From positions 434,001 through 498,000 of the forward strand of contig JAQOTA010000023.1 in assembly GCA_029532415.1 (NCBI GenBank): a DNA stretch of 64,000 nucleotides, given 5' to 3'. The notes beneath the pieces are model-generated. The model saw only the letters and a program-made list of their open reading frames with translations, did no database searches and was not told where the DNA came from. Positions within the stretch are counted from its first letter, which is position 1; each line of letters begins with the position of its first letter. Made by a program: the position numbers and the translations under genes. This DNA comes from Marasmius tenuissimus (lineage: Eukaryota > Basidiomycota > Agaricomycetes > Agaricales > Marasmiaceae). This document shows, piece after piece, positions 54,116-64,000 of this stretch.

Positions 54116-55540
54116 ATGGTCTTAAAGCAGAAGATCCAACCTGAGGATCGCACTCAATCCAAACCCAAATTGGCGTTGCTAGGGTATCCAGTCCAAATGC
54201 TCAGTCCTCCCACTATGACAGAGCTTCAAGCATGCTGGGAGCTATGCAGGCTGCACAACAACATTGGATTTTGGGTGGTCTGGCTCCCGACCGGTGAGTT
54301 GTTTCATTTCCGGTCAAGCGAAAAGAATGAAGTTGACAAGTCTGTCTTATAGCATGGTCTATAGCTATGGCATACCATGCCCAAAGCAATATTTCGGGAA
54401 AAGAAGCGATCTTTGCTGCTTTATCTTACATCCCTTTGTGTTTTGGCATCAAGTCACTGGTCCGTAATCTTCGCATCTCTGGCAGTCGTACTAATTAGTG
54501 CCCAGATAATGACCATTGATGACATTCTGGATTGTGGTATGCGCCTATGCTTCGAGTAGCTGTTAGTTTTCGAGATCGCCTGACCAATTTCTTGGCCCTC
54601 CAGACATAGATGTATTCGTCGAGAGGACAAAAAGCCGGCCTCTTCCCAGGCGCGCTATTTCGCTCGAACGTGCATGGCTTTTTTTCGCGGTCCAGGTCAT
54701 CGTTGGGGTGGTTCTGGCTATCGCGGTTCTCGATAAATTCTCGTAAGAAGTTTTTTTTTTGAATTCTTTTCCGGCCTGACCCACCAAACCGCGAATCCCT
54801 GCACAGGCTCCGCATTGCGGCTGTGATATCTCCTTTGTATGCCATTTATCCAACATGCAAGGTATGTCCAGCCGAATTCTAAGGACCTTTGTCGTCCTAC
54901 TCATCCTTCATCAGCGTTGGATGGATTTTGCGCCGATACCCTTGGTTCGTTGTGTTCAACGCACTTGTCGGTCCGCGTCACAAACTCACTCCCATGAGCC
55001 TGCAGGGGGTCATGTTTAATATCGGGACATTCATGGGATGGTGCCGCCTCCGTTCCGATGCTACCATAGCATGGGATGTTCTCGTGCCAGTGTATGTCGG
55101 CGCTTGCTTCTGGACTTGCACATACGAGAGCGTCTATCAGCACCAGGTAGGTTTTCTCATAGTTTATACCCTTGCATGCCCCGTGATTGGTACTCGTGGA
55201 CCGACAGGACAAGGAAGACGACCTCAAGATCGGGTTGCACTCCCCTGCTCTTTTTCTCAGACGCTCAACGATTCCTGTCTGTGCAACCACGACCCTTCTG
55301 TTTCTGGCTTTCATTGGGTACGGCGGGTTCCTTAACAATCAGGGACTACTATTTTACATTGGTCTCGCGTGTGCCGGAACCATCACGTTGCGGCAGCTTT
55401 TCAGCACCAACATTGATGACCCAGAGCAGTGTAGAGAGTTTTTTTTGCTAACTCCGCGCGTGGGTCAGATTATCTTGGGCGGCCTCATCATTGATGCGGT
55501 ATATGGACGGTTTTTGAGACAGGTGACGGTCTGGAAGTAG
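54116..55540 (+). CDS. UbiA-family prenyltransferase
   Basis: This is a membrane enzyme that attaches an isoprenoid chain to an aromatic acceptor, using Mg-bound prenyl diphosphate. The start is MVLKQKIQPEDRTQSKPKLA, then NNIGFWVVWLPT and AWSIAMAYHA. The first Asp-rich motif is formed across an intron: TIDDILDC plus DIDVFVERTKSRPLPRRA (near 54510-54650), matching the N/D-D-x-x-D-x-x-x-D motif of COQ2-type enzymes. The second motif is YESVYQHQ joined to DKEDDLKIGLHS (near 55130-55240). Several TM helices follow (CATTTLLFLAFIGYGGFL, GLLFYIGLACAGTITL) and the protein ends RFLRQVTVWK at 55540. Both metal-binding motifs are intact. Family members in fungi serve ubiquinone or meroterpenoid synthesis; clustering with tailoring enzymes favours the latter. 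Confidence 0.88.
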
Positions 55541-55763
55541 GACTGATTACTTACTTACTTCCGCCTTTTTCCCTCCTTTTACCCAGTATCTAAGTTTCCA
55601 TCATTGTTATTTTTGTGCTTCTTTGGTTCTATGTCTCGTCGAATCACAAAGCCCAGTGTCTACACTGACCCAACCGGATGGCGACCTGTTCCGAACTCTC
55701 GTATGTATAACTTAGCGCGAGTATATGGACAGACTCCTCCCCCGCCCCTACCGACTGAACGAA

Positions 55764-57410
55764 ATGGCGAAACTCCGCATTATCATTATCGTTGGTGGAA
55801 TTGGCGGTCTCTGCGCTGCACACTGTCTAGGAAAGGCGGGTCACGAAATCGTCGTTCTGGAGCGCAACGCGGAAGTCTCGGAGATGGGCGCAGGATTTCA
55901 AGTTGGCCCAAGTACATCTATTGACATTCCAACGGGGCCGTATCGCTTTGGCGTTCACTCCTCAGATAGCCGGAGACAAATCTCAAATGTTTGAACAAAA
56001 CATATGTTTGACATATGTTGTATTCGAACAATATTCGAACGCCCATCCCCTGACTGGGATGTTCAAGTTGGCCATTTGAAGCCGGCGAGAACGAGTTTGG
56101 AAAGTCTTTCTCACACTCTCTGAATCTGAGACGCGCCGCGCGGAGGCCCCGCCGAGGCCTTAGGCCTTAGATCTTAGACCCCTCTCTCATAGTGTCACCC
56201 ATTCTCAACATTCAAGCGCTCTCTCGCTCTCTGGCTAAATCAAAACCATAGTCTCACGACAGTGGGTTAACTAAGTACTGTGCTTCGCGAGCATCTCTCA
56301 TTGCACTAATTTGGTTCCCCCCCCAACTTGTAGTAACTCGGGTTGCATTCAGGACGATAGACGACCTCTAATCAATGCCGTGTGGAATTGGCTCGCTCAA
56401 ACTATCCGTTTGAACTACCCGTTCAAATCACCCGTTCAGATGGCCCGTTCAAAACGCCGGTTCAAGCTGAATATTTGGATCCCCCGGCATTCGTGACTGG
56501 TTATAACTTATGGTTGAACAATATGTTTAAACCAGCGGGTTCGATCAGGATTGACTGTCCGAGTGTAATATGTATGTCCAATTGAGGGTGGTTCAAAGGT
56601 GAGAGTTCAATGTTCAATGTTCACCCATGCCTCTGTAACCAACAGGTTGAAGTGAGCGTTCAGAACGTTCAGATACGAGCGTTCGAATAGGCCATTTGAA
56701 TGCTATCGTTTATATTACACAAGATATTGTTAGAATAAGACATACATGTAAAAAATATGATCTGTTTAAACTTTTGAAATTCAACGCCTGCAGATATGTC
56801 TCGCTTACTCGTTCGCTGGGGACTCGGGGAGAAACTATCTCAAGTAGGCGTGAAACCTGAGTTTTTGACGTTTCATTGATGTATGTGTTCGACTTGGATA
56901 GCCGTCAGATTCAGAGTTCTAAACGCAAGTTACAGATGACGATGACACTAGGCTTCTCTTGAATCGGAGAACGTATGGAGATCGACCATGGAGCCCTATA
57001 TTATCACATCCATGTACGTGTTTCTTGACCCGAAGACTCACTTTCAAGGAAGCTCACAACCAGGGACAGCGAAAGGACTTAATATAGATGCTCTACTCTC
57101 TCGCGACTCGCGTCGCCCTACATGAAGTTGAAGCTAGAAACTAGAGTACTTCCGGTTGACTCATCCACATCCTCCGTACAACTCGAGGGCGGCGTCAAGC
57201 TGTAAGGCTACGGGGACCTGATAGTCGGAGCAGACGGCTTTCGAAGTATCACTCGGGAAACAGTCGCGCCTGGGCACCCTTTGAAAATGGCCGGGGATGC
57301 GGCGTTCAGGATAATCGTACCAGTAGAGCTGCTCCGCCGAGATGAAGCGCGAGCGGAACTCGTGACAATACCTCACGTTCGGGCCCTAGGAGCGCGCCGG
57401 ACTCACCTCT
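55764..57410 (+). pseudogene. FAD-dependent monooxygenase, degenerate and truncated
   Basis: The first exon is convincing: MAKLRIIIIVGGIGGLCAAH with the FAD-binding G-G-I-G-G-L loop, then GHEIVVLERNAEVSEMGAGF and QVGP. The intron that follows is enlarged to about 880 bp by repetitive sequence. The next exon has NMSRLLVRWGLGEKLSQVG, then an exon with a stop inside (LGFS*, then IGERMEIDHGALYYHIH), then LKLETRVLPVDSSTSSVQLE, a TAA in GGVKL*GYGDLI, and VGADGFRS (second FAD motif). It continues to RIIVPVELLRRDEARAEL and fades after about 57410; the C-terminal half is missing. It is most like salicylate hydroxylase-type monooxygenases. Its presence beside the prenyltransferase suggests the cluster once had an aromatic hydroxylation step that has been lost here. 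Confidence 0.75.
55990..56750. mobile_element. possible non-autonomous element with GTTCAAA-type motif array inside an intron
   Basis: The segment enlarges an intron of the monooxygenase pseudogene. It is full of TTTGAAC/GTTCAAA-like motifs on both strands. They include five units in tandem (56406-56469, 13-bp period, core CCCGTTCAAA) and similar motifs at both edges (TGTTTGAAC near 55988, GTTCGAATAGGCC near 56683). No coding region is present. I could not fix exact ends or a target duplication. Confidence 0.4.
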
Positions 57411-58969
57411 CTGATCTGTCCAATAGTTGGCGATTTGATAACGCTGGCCCCATCCCAACTAATGGGGTTGAGAGCAGCCGCCAACGCTCCGATGCTGTTT
57501 TCTGGATCCACCGTCGTGAGCTGAAGAAGGCAAACTTGTGTGACAGACCTCTGCATTGAGAGTCGACGGCCACACCAGGCCCACCCGTTCGTCCTTGGAG
57601 AAACTGGCGCCAGGCTAGTACTGTAGTAGTCAATTCGATGAGAGAGTAGCTTAGCCTCGAGCGTGCGCCTCTCCAATCCTTTCGGCCGTGCTAAACTTGG
57701 TATGCACATTGATCACCAAGGATTCCATATCTGCCTGAATGACTCCGATCTGAGACTCCGGGATAGAACTAAGCAATTTGGTGTGGGCGGGGGCAATTCG
57801 AAGGCCCCGACAGACAACAGTAGCGAGATTGCAGAACTTCACACTACCAGAAGGGGCCTTTATGGCGTGTTCCGTCCCCAAACAAAGACCCTGCGGGAAT
57901 CTATAAAAAATATTGTGTCGTTACCAGGTGGCACTACACACTAACCACTCGAGTCGGAGCGCCTTTCAACGGTCTCTGCATCGAAGACCACTGCTTCATC
58001 TCAATCGGGTATCGTCTTCCCGTCATCCAGCAGACTTTGATTCCTGACTGACGTGCTCGGCACGAAGAAATGAAGGCGGCGGAGATAGAAGGAAGACCGA
58101 TTTCTTGCAATGGAACAGATTTTCTTTCACAGCTGGGCGTGAACATTATCTTTGCATGGAAATATGCCAGAAAAATATGACGCCTTACAGTTTAACACAT
58201 ATTCGGGCTGGAAATAGTCGAAATTGAATGGGATTCCGCATATTTGGCAATAAAAATACTCACTGGAAAGCCAGACGTCATATTTCTACTTCATATTGCG
58301 CAACAAAATAAGTTTTTGCCCCAGCTGGGTTTTAGTACGGCCTTCAAAGTTACCAGATGATAGGAGGGATTGAATGAATCACCCGCTGGCGCCGTGACTG
58401 CGCCAGTATTCAGAAAAATGCTTGAGAAAAATACATTTATGTCTTTGCATGCAGAAGAGCACGCGACTCCCACAATTCAGAATCCTTTTCGATGCCATCG
58501 GAAATGCTCAACTCGTGAGAGACGTGACGCCTTTCGTTGAGCTCGAGGAAATGAGTCTGTAGAATCCGGATTGCTGATCAACAGGACTCTACCGAACGTA
58601 AGGCTGGGGAACCACTCAGTCGCCAAATTTGGGGCAGGCTGTTATCCTCATATGCCTGGTCTCTGTACATCATAGATCGAGCCGGTGATCGGTAAAGTTG
58701 CGCTCAGCCTCTTATATCTCATAGTAAATTTCCTCAATTTACTGTATGTGATTCATTCTTCACCAGATTGATCAAACCCACCTCATCTCGATTGAACATA
58801 TCTGAACGCGATCCGAGCCATGACTCCGAGGTCGCTAGAATAGCTGTTTGTCAGAGACGCAGAGCGTCTTGTAAATTTAGCCTGTCTGCATATATTTAGT
58901 GCCGGCAGTTGGACGTGATGGTTTGAACTTCCCAGTCCCAGTCCTACCTCGACTTTGAAGCCCCTACAT
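57411..58969. other. unassigned region with minus-strand coding-like frames
   Basis: On the minus strand, frames around 58146-57934, 57881-57651 and 57709-57386 look somewhat coding-like (for example ATVVCRGLRIAPAHTKLLSS and LTTVDPENSIGALAAALNPI). They could be exons of one decayed gene, but I recognise no family and the frames do not join cleanly. From 58150 to 58970 the sequence is AT-richer and holds the upstream region of the seven-TM gene. Confidence 0.25.
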
Positions 58970-60415
58970 ATGCTCATGGCGGTTGATGTTGCTACAGCAG
59001 AACTTGCTTCCGTCGCCATTGAGAGCTCTCTTTACGGCTTCTTCCTCCTTCTCAGTATCATTTCTCTTGTTGGTTTGACCAAGTACGCAGAACCAGCTAT
59101 ATTGCCTTCCCATTGTAGGCGAACCACAGTCTGGAGCTCTATTAGCTCAGGTCTAGGTATCTTGAAGAGGCCTATCTTCACCGGTGGACTTTTTCTCGTG
59201 GCGGTTGTTACCGGGGTGCGCAAATCCTGGTTCCGGCGTAGATTAAACATCCTGACTTTGAATCAGCACTGGATCATTGTCATTATTCGAGCCTTCAATG
59301 CCTTTGTCTCTGCGGCCGACCCTCAAGCGTACTACAGCGACACCTCTAGCGCCACTCTACTCGCGAAGAATACTCTGCTCGCTCTCTCGGTGGTGATCGG
59401 AGATTCTTTGATAGTAAGTGCAACGTGCGATAGAACTCGCGTCGAAAGACTGAAGCTGAAGTGTCGTCGACCAGATCTACCGTATGTGGATAGTGTGGGG
59501 TCGAGAATATCGCGTCGTTGTCTTCGCTATTGTCTCGCTCATAGGCACAACAGGTCAGTGTCTCGACGTGTACTCAGAATACTCTGGCATTGAATTAGCA
59601 CAAGCTTGTGGTACTTTTACCACATACCTCTTTAGAACGTCCCCGCCAGGCACAATCTTTTTACATGGAAGGCTCGCTGACTGGATTATCGCCCACTCCA
59701 TTTTATCAACTTGGTATGTCACTATCGTTTCTGAGACTCCATTCGGATTATGGAATTGCGAGACACGATAGCACCAATCTATACTGCAGTAGTGAGCACA
59801 GTATATTATATTCAGGTACTCCGTTTAGACTCGCTCTCGTCTAGTCCTTATCGCATGGAAGATCTGGAATCAGATGCAGCAGGCCTCGAACTTCATTTCG
59901 GTCACTGGCAGGCCACTATCTGTGAGTCTTTTCACCGACGTCCTAGAATGGAACACAGAACCTTCAATTTTGCCCACAGAAAGCCCTCACTTTGTTTGTC
60001 GAAAGTACAGCGTTATATGCGTGAGACCAATCCCGCGCTCTGGCCTAGATGTAGACGTTAACCAGAGAGATCCAGGATCTGGCAACTCCTCTTCACGGTA
60101 CTCCTTTTCGCTCACTCGAACCTCCAGTCGACGTTCGTCGATAGCTACCCCCCAGTACAGGGGATTGCGTTCATGTCTATCAATGCGCGGATTTACCTCT
60201 CGACGAGGACAGTGCCGAACTCTGACCAAAGCTCGCATTTCATGGCGGGTCTTCCCTCGAACACGAGCAGAAGGCCGGAACAAGATGAAGACTTCGCGAT
60301 GCATCCCGTACAACGAATTGCCGTTCGAATAAAAGTGGAACAAGAGAACCTACCGACTGGGAAGAACTCCGATATTGTCGACACGACACAGTCGAGACCA
60401 AACTCCTTTGTTTGA
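58970..60415 (+). CDS. seven-TM membrane protein (copy 2 of the paralog pair)
   Basis: The ATG at 58970 or 58976 opens MAVDVATAELASVAIESSLY and then GFFLLLSIISLVGL (TM1). Next exons: PIFTGGLFLVAVVTG, AKNTLLALSVVIGDSLI, YRMWIVWGREYRVVVFAIVS, GRLADWIIAHSILSTW, KIWNQMQQASNFISVTG, RIWQLLFTVLLFAHSNLQST and VDSYPPVQGIAFMSINARIY, then a hydrophilic tail of about 75 residues ending QSRPNSFV at 60415. Every one of these blocks has a counterpart in the interrupted copy at 1401-11549, including conserved intron positions. It belongs to an uncharacterised multi-TM family common in Agaricomycetes; ligand and role are unknown. No stop lies within the exons as I read them, so this copy is probably the functional one. 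Confidence 0.68.
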
Positions 60416-60419
60416 GTAT

Positions 60420-61025
60420 AACTGGCTCCCTACACTTCACCTTCTCGAAATCTCTGTCACGAACGATATAATATGAAGACCTTGTATTTGTTACCCTTCC
60501 GCGATACATGACTTTGCTCCTAAGCCAAACTGAAGTTGAAATATGCGATCGCAAGGAATGCAATCCCGTCGAAAGCGAGGCCGAGGCACAAGAATGCTTC
60601 CACCCATGGAGCACTACGGAACTCAGTCATGAGCCTCCAATAATACTCTGTTAACGAAATCAGCCTACACCGATATTATCGAGATGAAGAGGCAGACTAT
60701 CAGGAGATCAATCATTGAGAGTGATGATTATTTTGAAGTTTCGAGGTTGCGATTGGAATTTACCTTGATCCGTCTGGGGAATTTCCGGGAATAGGGGAGG
60801 AGGAGGATCATCATTGCTCCCTGGTAACAGTAGCTGAACGAGTTGGTCTATTCCCAAGTGAAACTGTGAAATGGCGTATATGGTTATACCCCATTGCCAT
60901 ACTAATGCGAAGGCCGTGACGTAAAGCACTGTCTTCCGACGTTTCAATAGTGCATATACGCTGGTTTGAGGTGTCCATGTAAGGTTATTACAATGACCTC
61001 TTGTTGGACAGGGATTGAACATTGT
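60420..61025 (-). pseudogene. fragment of another membrane protein gene
   Basis: The minus strand from 61022 encodes MFNPCPTRGHCNNLTWTPQT and a TM helix (RRKTVLYVTAFALVWQWGIT). After an intron-like gap, near 60610 it encodes another hydrophobic piece (FLCLGLAFDGIAFLAIAYFN) that runs into a stop. The layout (tail-to-tail with the seven-TM gene) and texture suggest a related membrane protein that is truncated or degenerate. Confidence 0.35.
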
Positions 61026-61159
61026 AATATCTCATGCAGCAAACCAATCTCAGCTCCTTTATAATGGCTCATAACCCTCACTGAGTCGATCGCTCAACTG
61101 CCTCAACTCCATTGTAATGTGATTCCAGAATGTACTACTTATAATTAGTGTTGCCAACA

Positions 61160-62340
61160 GTCAGCTCGGCTCGGCTCCCTGAGCCGCTCGACATCAGTGA
61201 AACGGGAAATGCATGGAGGTATGGATCCATGCGGTCCCATGCGGTTCCATACCTCCGCCATACCGGTATGGAGCAGGGGGGGCATGCATGGAGCGGACAA
61301 TCCGGCTCTATGCTCTCCATGCATCCATACCAGCCATGATCGCAGCTGGTCCTCATGCAATCCTTCCATGCGTCCCCATACGTCGATGCCAGCTAGGAAG
61401 TAGAAATGAACGAATTTATTCCATATTACATACAGGTACAAAACTACACTATACATAGAGCAAATACCACTACACCAGACTACAGCCCACAAGACCACAG
61501 CCATCTCCTATCTTTGTGCTCGCGCTGGTAGGTCCTAATCATCGGGAATAAATACAGTCACTTGACCAACCAAGGTGGAACACACTTACCATCACCTCAA
61601 CGACGCAATTTGACGATGCAAATGCGGCTGAGTCGATAACCTTGGGGCTGATTGAGCATAGATACTGTTGAAACCTCGCGTGTCGTCAGCGAATCAGGAG
61701 TCTCGAAGAAAAAACTGCAAAGAACAATTGCACACCATTTCGTACTCGTGAATTCTCTGTGGAGTTGTCCCTTCAGCCAATATTGACATATGTTGAAACA
61801 CTGACATCCTGAAGAATTACTTTGGATTCGTATCAGCAAAGTCAACAAATGGATGTTTGAGTGGACGTTGAGACACGTACTTTGGGCATATGTAGAAGAG
61901 AGTAAACATCGAGCTTGATGGTTTCTCATGAGATTGAAGAAAAAGTGTCCGCAGCCGGGCAATCGGCGACAGATTGATGGGTCTGTGGTGTCCTGACAAG
62001 CCACTCGGAATTTCCCGAGAAACTGTACAGTTTCTCACGGGATCCTATTCTATACGAGCGCAAAGTCCGCTTCGTACTTTGTTCATAAGTAAAATACCAT
62101 GTGTTGTATCCTAGATCAAGATATTACTAAAGCAATAATAAGGCTTTGAGCAAATGGACTGAGTGTCCATACCTCCATACCTTCCATACTCCCTCAGAGG
62201 TATGGACGTTTTTTGCAGAAATTGGTATGGGCCGCATAGAGGAGGTAGATTTTCCATGCCTCCATGCGCCCCATGCCTCTCATATATTTCCCGTTTCACT
62301 GATGGAGCCGGCTAAACCGCAGCTCGAGCCGGAAAAATCC
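61160..62340. mobile_element. short TIR element with subterminal CCATRC motif clusters
   Basis: Both ends share a long inverted block. Left CATCAGTGAAACGGGAAAT (near 61191-61209) pairs with right ATTTCCCGTTTCACTGATG (near 62287-62305), with more distant pairing of GGCTCG-rich sequence outside. Just inside both ends there are dense copies of GCATGG/CCATGC and CCATACC/GGTATGG. About 650 bp in the centre hold no intact gene. It is probably a non-autonomous DNA transposon (hAT-like by the clustered subterminal motifs). I could not find a convincing target duplication. Confidence 0.55.
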
Positions 62341-62399
62341 TTCATAGAAAAAATATTCTACAGTCCCAATAAATCCCTCTAGGCATGCGTAGAGTGATT

Positions 62400-63150
62400 A
62401 GAACTCCTCTATAGACTCCAAGGCCACGCTGGGCACTCACTGACTGAGGGTTTTAGGATCCGCTCTGCTGGAACACGTCTGAACTTTGAAGTCCCATCCC
62501 AAACAAACCTTGGATCTACAAGGACCCATCCTTCTATGTCAAACTATGACAGGCTACTCCTATAAATGTTAGGACTTGGGAGTTGGACATCTACACTCTA
62601 CATCACGATTCACAACAATTCTCGAGTCCCGACTCCCAAAAATAGCGCCCGTATAGAATATTTATCCTTGGCATCTACGGTGACCAGTCTGAGTCCTAAG
62701 TTCCAACCTCATCCCGAGAGTCCAAGAGCCTCACATCCTGGGTTATTGGCCACAGGTACCCCTCCTCAAAGCTTAGTCCCTTCAAATAATGTTGAATTAT
62801 GACTTATCACAATATCGGATACTGCCTCATTTTTCACTGTCCCGATTTACCCTCAATTTGATATCCCACGTGTGGCGTAGCCCAGCTGCCCAACCCCATC
62901 CCGGAACCCAATGGATGAAGGACCCGGTCACCCAATGGATGAAGGAACCATCAATTCTAGAGCCTCAAAAGCTCAAACAGTTTCCTGGTTTCTCCGATCT
63001 CGACTCTTCTCGCTTTCTGGATCATTGAATAGTCATAGTAAGTGTCACCAGGTGACTAGGGCTCAAGACTGGAGGAGAAAGACTAATGTGCGCTCTTCTA
63101 TGTATTGCGTATGCATTTAATGGTATTAGAGAATTGTATAGTATATTCCT
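62400..63150. other. intergenic, nothing recognised
   Basis: There is no supported gene. A small local duplication (ACCCAATGGATGAAGGA, at about 62908 and 62930) is visible. Confidence 0.3.
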
Positions 63151-63153
63151 AAT

Positions 63154-63410
63154 ACAGTGTATATTTGGTTGAATGCCGTGTAGATCTCTTCTCGGACCCA
63201 CTCACTGCGCCACACTGCAGTCATTAATGGATATTTGGTTGAACGTTGTGTAGGTCTCTTCTCGGACCTATTGATTCCACCACACTAGTGAGTCTGACTA
63301 CAGTGTATATTTACTTGAACGTTGTGTAGGTCTCTTCTCAGACCCACTTATTACACCACACTAGTGACTACAGTGTATATCTGGCTGAACGCCGTGTGGA
63401 TCCCATAGAA
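63154..63410. repeat. tandem repeat, about four units of 70-76 bp
   Basis: Units anchored on ATATTTGGTTGAA begin near 63161, 63231, 63307 and 63377, giving spacings of 70, 76 and 70 bp. Shared blocks are GTGTAGGTCTCTTCTC, GGACCCACT and CACCACACTAGTGA. Units differ at several positions, so this is an older minisatellite. Confidence 0.75.
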
Positions 63411-64000
63411 ATGTTACAAGTCCCCATCCTGATGAATCAACTTCTAAGTTTTGACCCAAATTCATCGCCAACTCCAGACATCCCGGGACCCGGAGGAAAG
63501 TGCTCCAGCTGCAACCGAAAAATCTATCCCGAAGCCAATGATATCGAGACAGAACCTGCTGAATAAACTTGCCCTGACCTTTGAAGGAGCCTCACGATAA
63601 TATACCTCCTGAAAAAACCTTCACCGAATCTCGGTTATCGAATATCCTACAAATTAGAACTATACAATCCCGAAAGATTCTTATTGTGGTACCAGATACG
63701 TCAGACTATACTCGTTGGAGAATTAAGCTATCAGGATTCAACACTGTAATTATTCTCTGTCCAGAGAAACTGGGAGCCAAGCGTGACACGCTAAGCCTCT
63801 GACTAGCGTATCCCACAAGTTTTTTTTTTCTGCATAGAAGAGTTAAATCGTCATTGTAGGGTGTAGTACAGTCTATTTACAGTAGTAATATGTCGTTCTT
63901 ACTACGTGAATCGACCGTTATCAAAAAAACCTATCGAATAGGATTAGGGATAGGCTATGCAGCGTGCCGTGTGCGACAATCCAATCCAATCTACCCCTAT
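63411..64000. other. window end, no supported gene
   Basis: A short ATG frame at about 63410-63566 has a Cys-rich piece (GGKCSSCNRKIYPEANDIE) and could be part of a gene or element that continues out of the window. The evidence is too weak to call it. Confidence 0.2.

Noticed and set aside
54901..55338. A 145-codon minus-strand frame
   Set aside because: It is antisense to UbiA exons with well-conserved motifs on the plus strand.
61597..62004. A 135-codon minus-strand frame within the short TIR element as a transposase remnant
   Set aside because: No catalytic or dimerisation motif of hAT or other transposases is visible, so I do not call it.
63154..63410. CRISPR-like look of regularly spaced repeats
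   Set aside because: These are tandem 70-76-bp units in a fungal genome without short identical repeats and unique spacers; a minisatellite is the right description.

Overview
This window looks like nuclear DNA of a mushroom-forming basidiomycete (Agaricomycete). Genes are split by many short GT-AG introns of about 45-60 nt. Several belong to membrane-protein families that are expanded in Agaricomycetes (a DUF6534-like gene and 7-TM paralogs). The retroelements (copia types and a chromodomain gypsy element) are of kinds common in such fungi. The genus cannot be named from sequence alone.

Region 1 (1-20.2 kb). A 369-bp mariner-type MITE is followed by a seven-TM gene (1401-11549). A full copia element, 'copia A+' (2135-10982, TSD TAGGC), sits inside one of its introns. 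A complete, apparently young chromodomain gypsy element (11671-19199, TSD CTCAC, 528-bp LTRs) landed 121 bp after its stop codon. Copia A+ was itself hit by a 2.7-kb TIR element (C'), a 757-bp solo LTR and a 240-bp LTR-like insert.

Region 2 (20.2-35.5 kb). A gene for an acidic, internally repeated protein is split by a second copy of the same copia family on the minus strand (20693-34900, TSD CCAAC). That copy holds a different copia (B, 24014-33084, TSD TGCCA), and one LTR of B holds a second copy of the TIR element (C, 30334-33035, TSD CCGG). The order is therefore readable: gene, then copia A, then copia B, then C.

Region 3 (35.5-45.8 kb). A minus-strand aldo-keto reductase carries a 1.85-kb gag-only LTR element inside an intron. 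A DUF6534-like membrane protein follows, then a gene-poor stretch.

Region 4 (45.8-57.6 kb). This is a compact biosynthetic cluster: an O-methyltransferase (+), an NRPS-like adenylation-thiolation-reductase enzyme (-), a UbiA prenyltransferase (+) and a broken FAD-dependent monooxygenase (+). With the nearby aldo-keto reductase, the set fits a prenylated aromatic aldehyde or alcohol (meroterpenoid) pathway: activate and reduce an aryl acid, prenylate, O-methylate, oxidise or reduce. No polyketide synthase is in the window. The product is an inference.

Region 5 (57.6-64 kb). This holds a paralog of the seven-TM gene of region 1, remnants of another membrane gene, a short TIR element with clustered subterminal motifs, and a 70-76-bp tandem repeat. 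The rest is sequence I could not assign.
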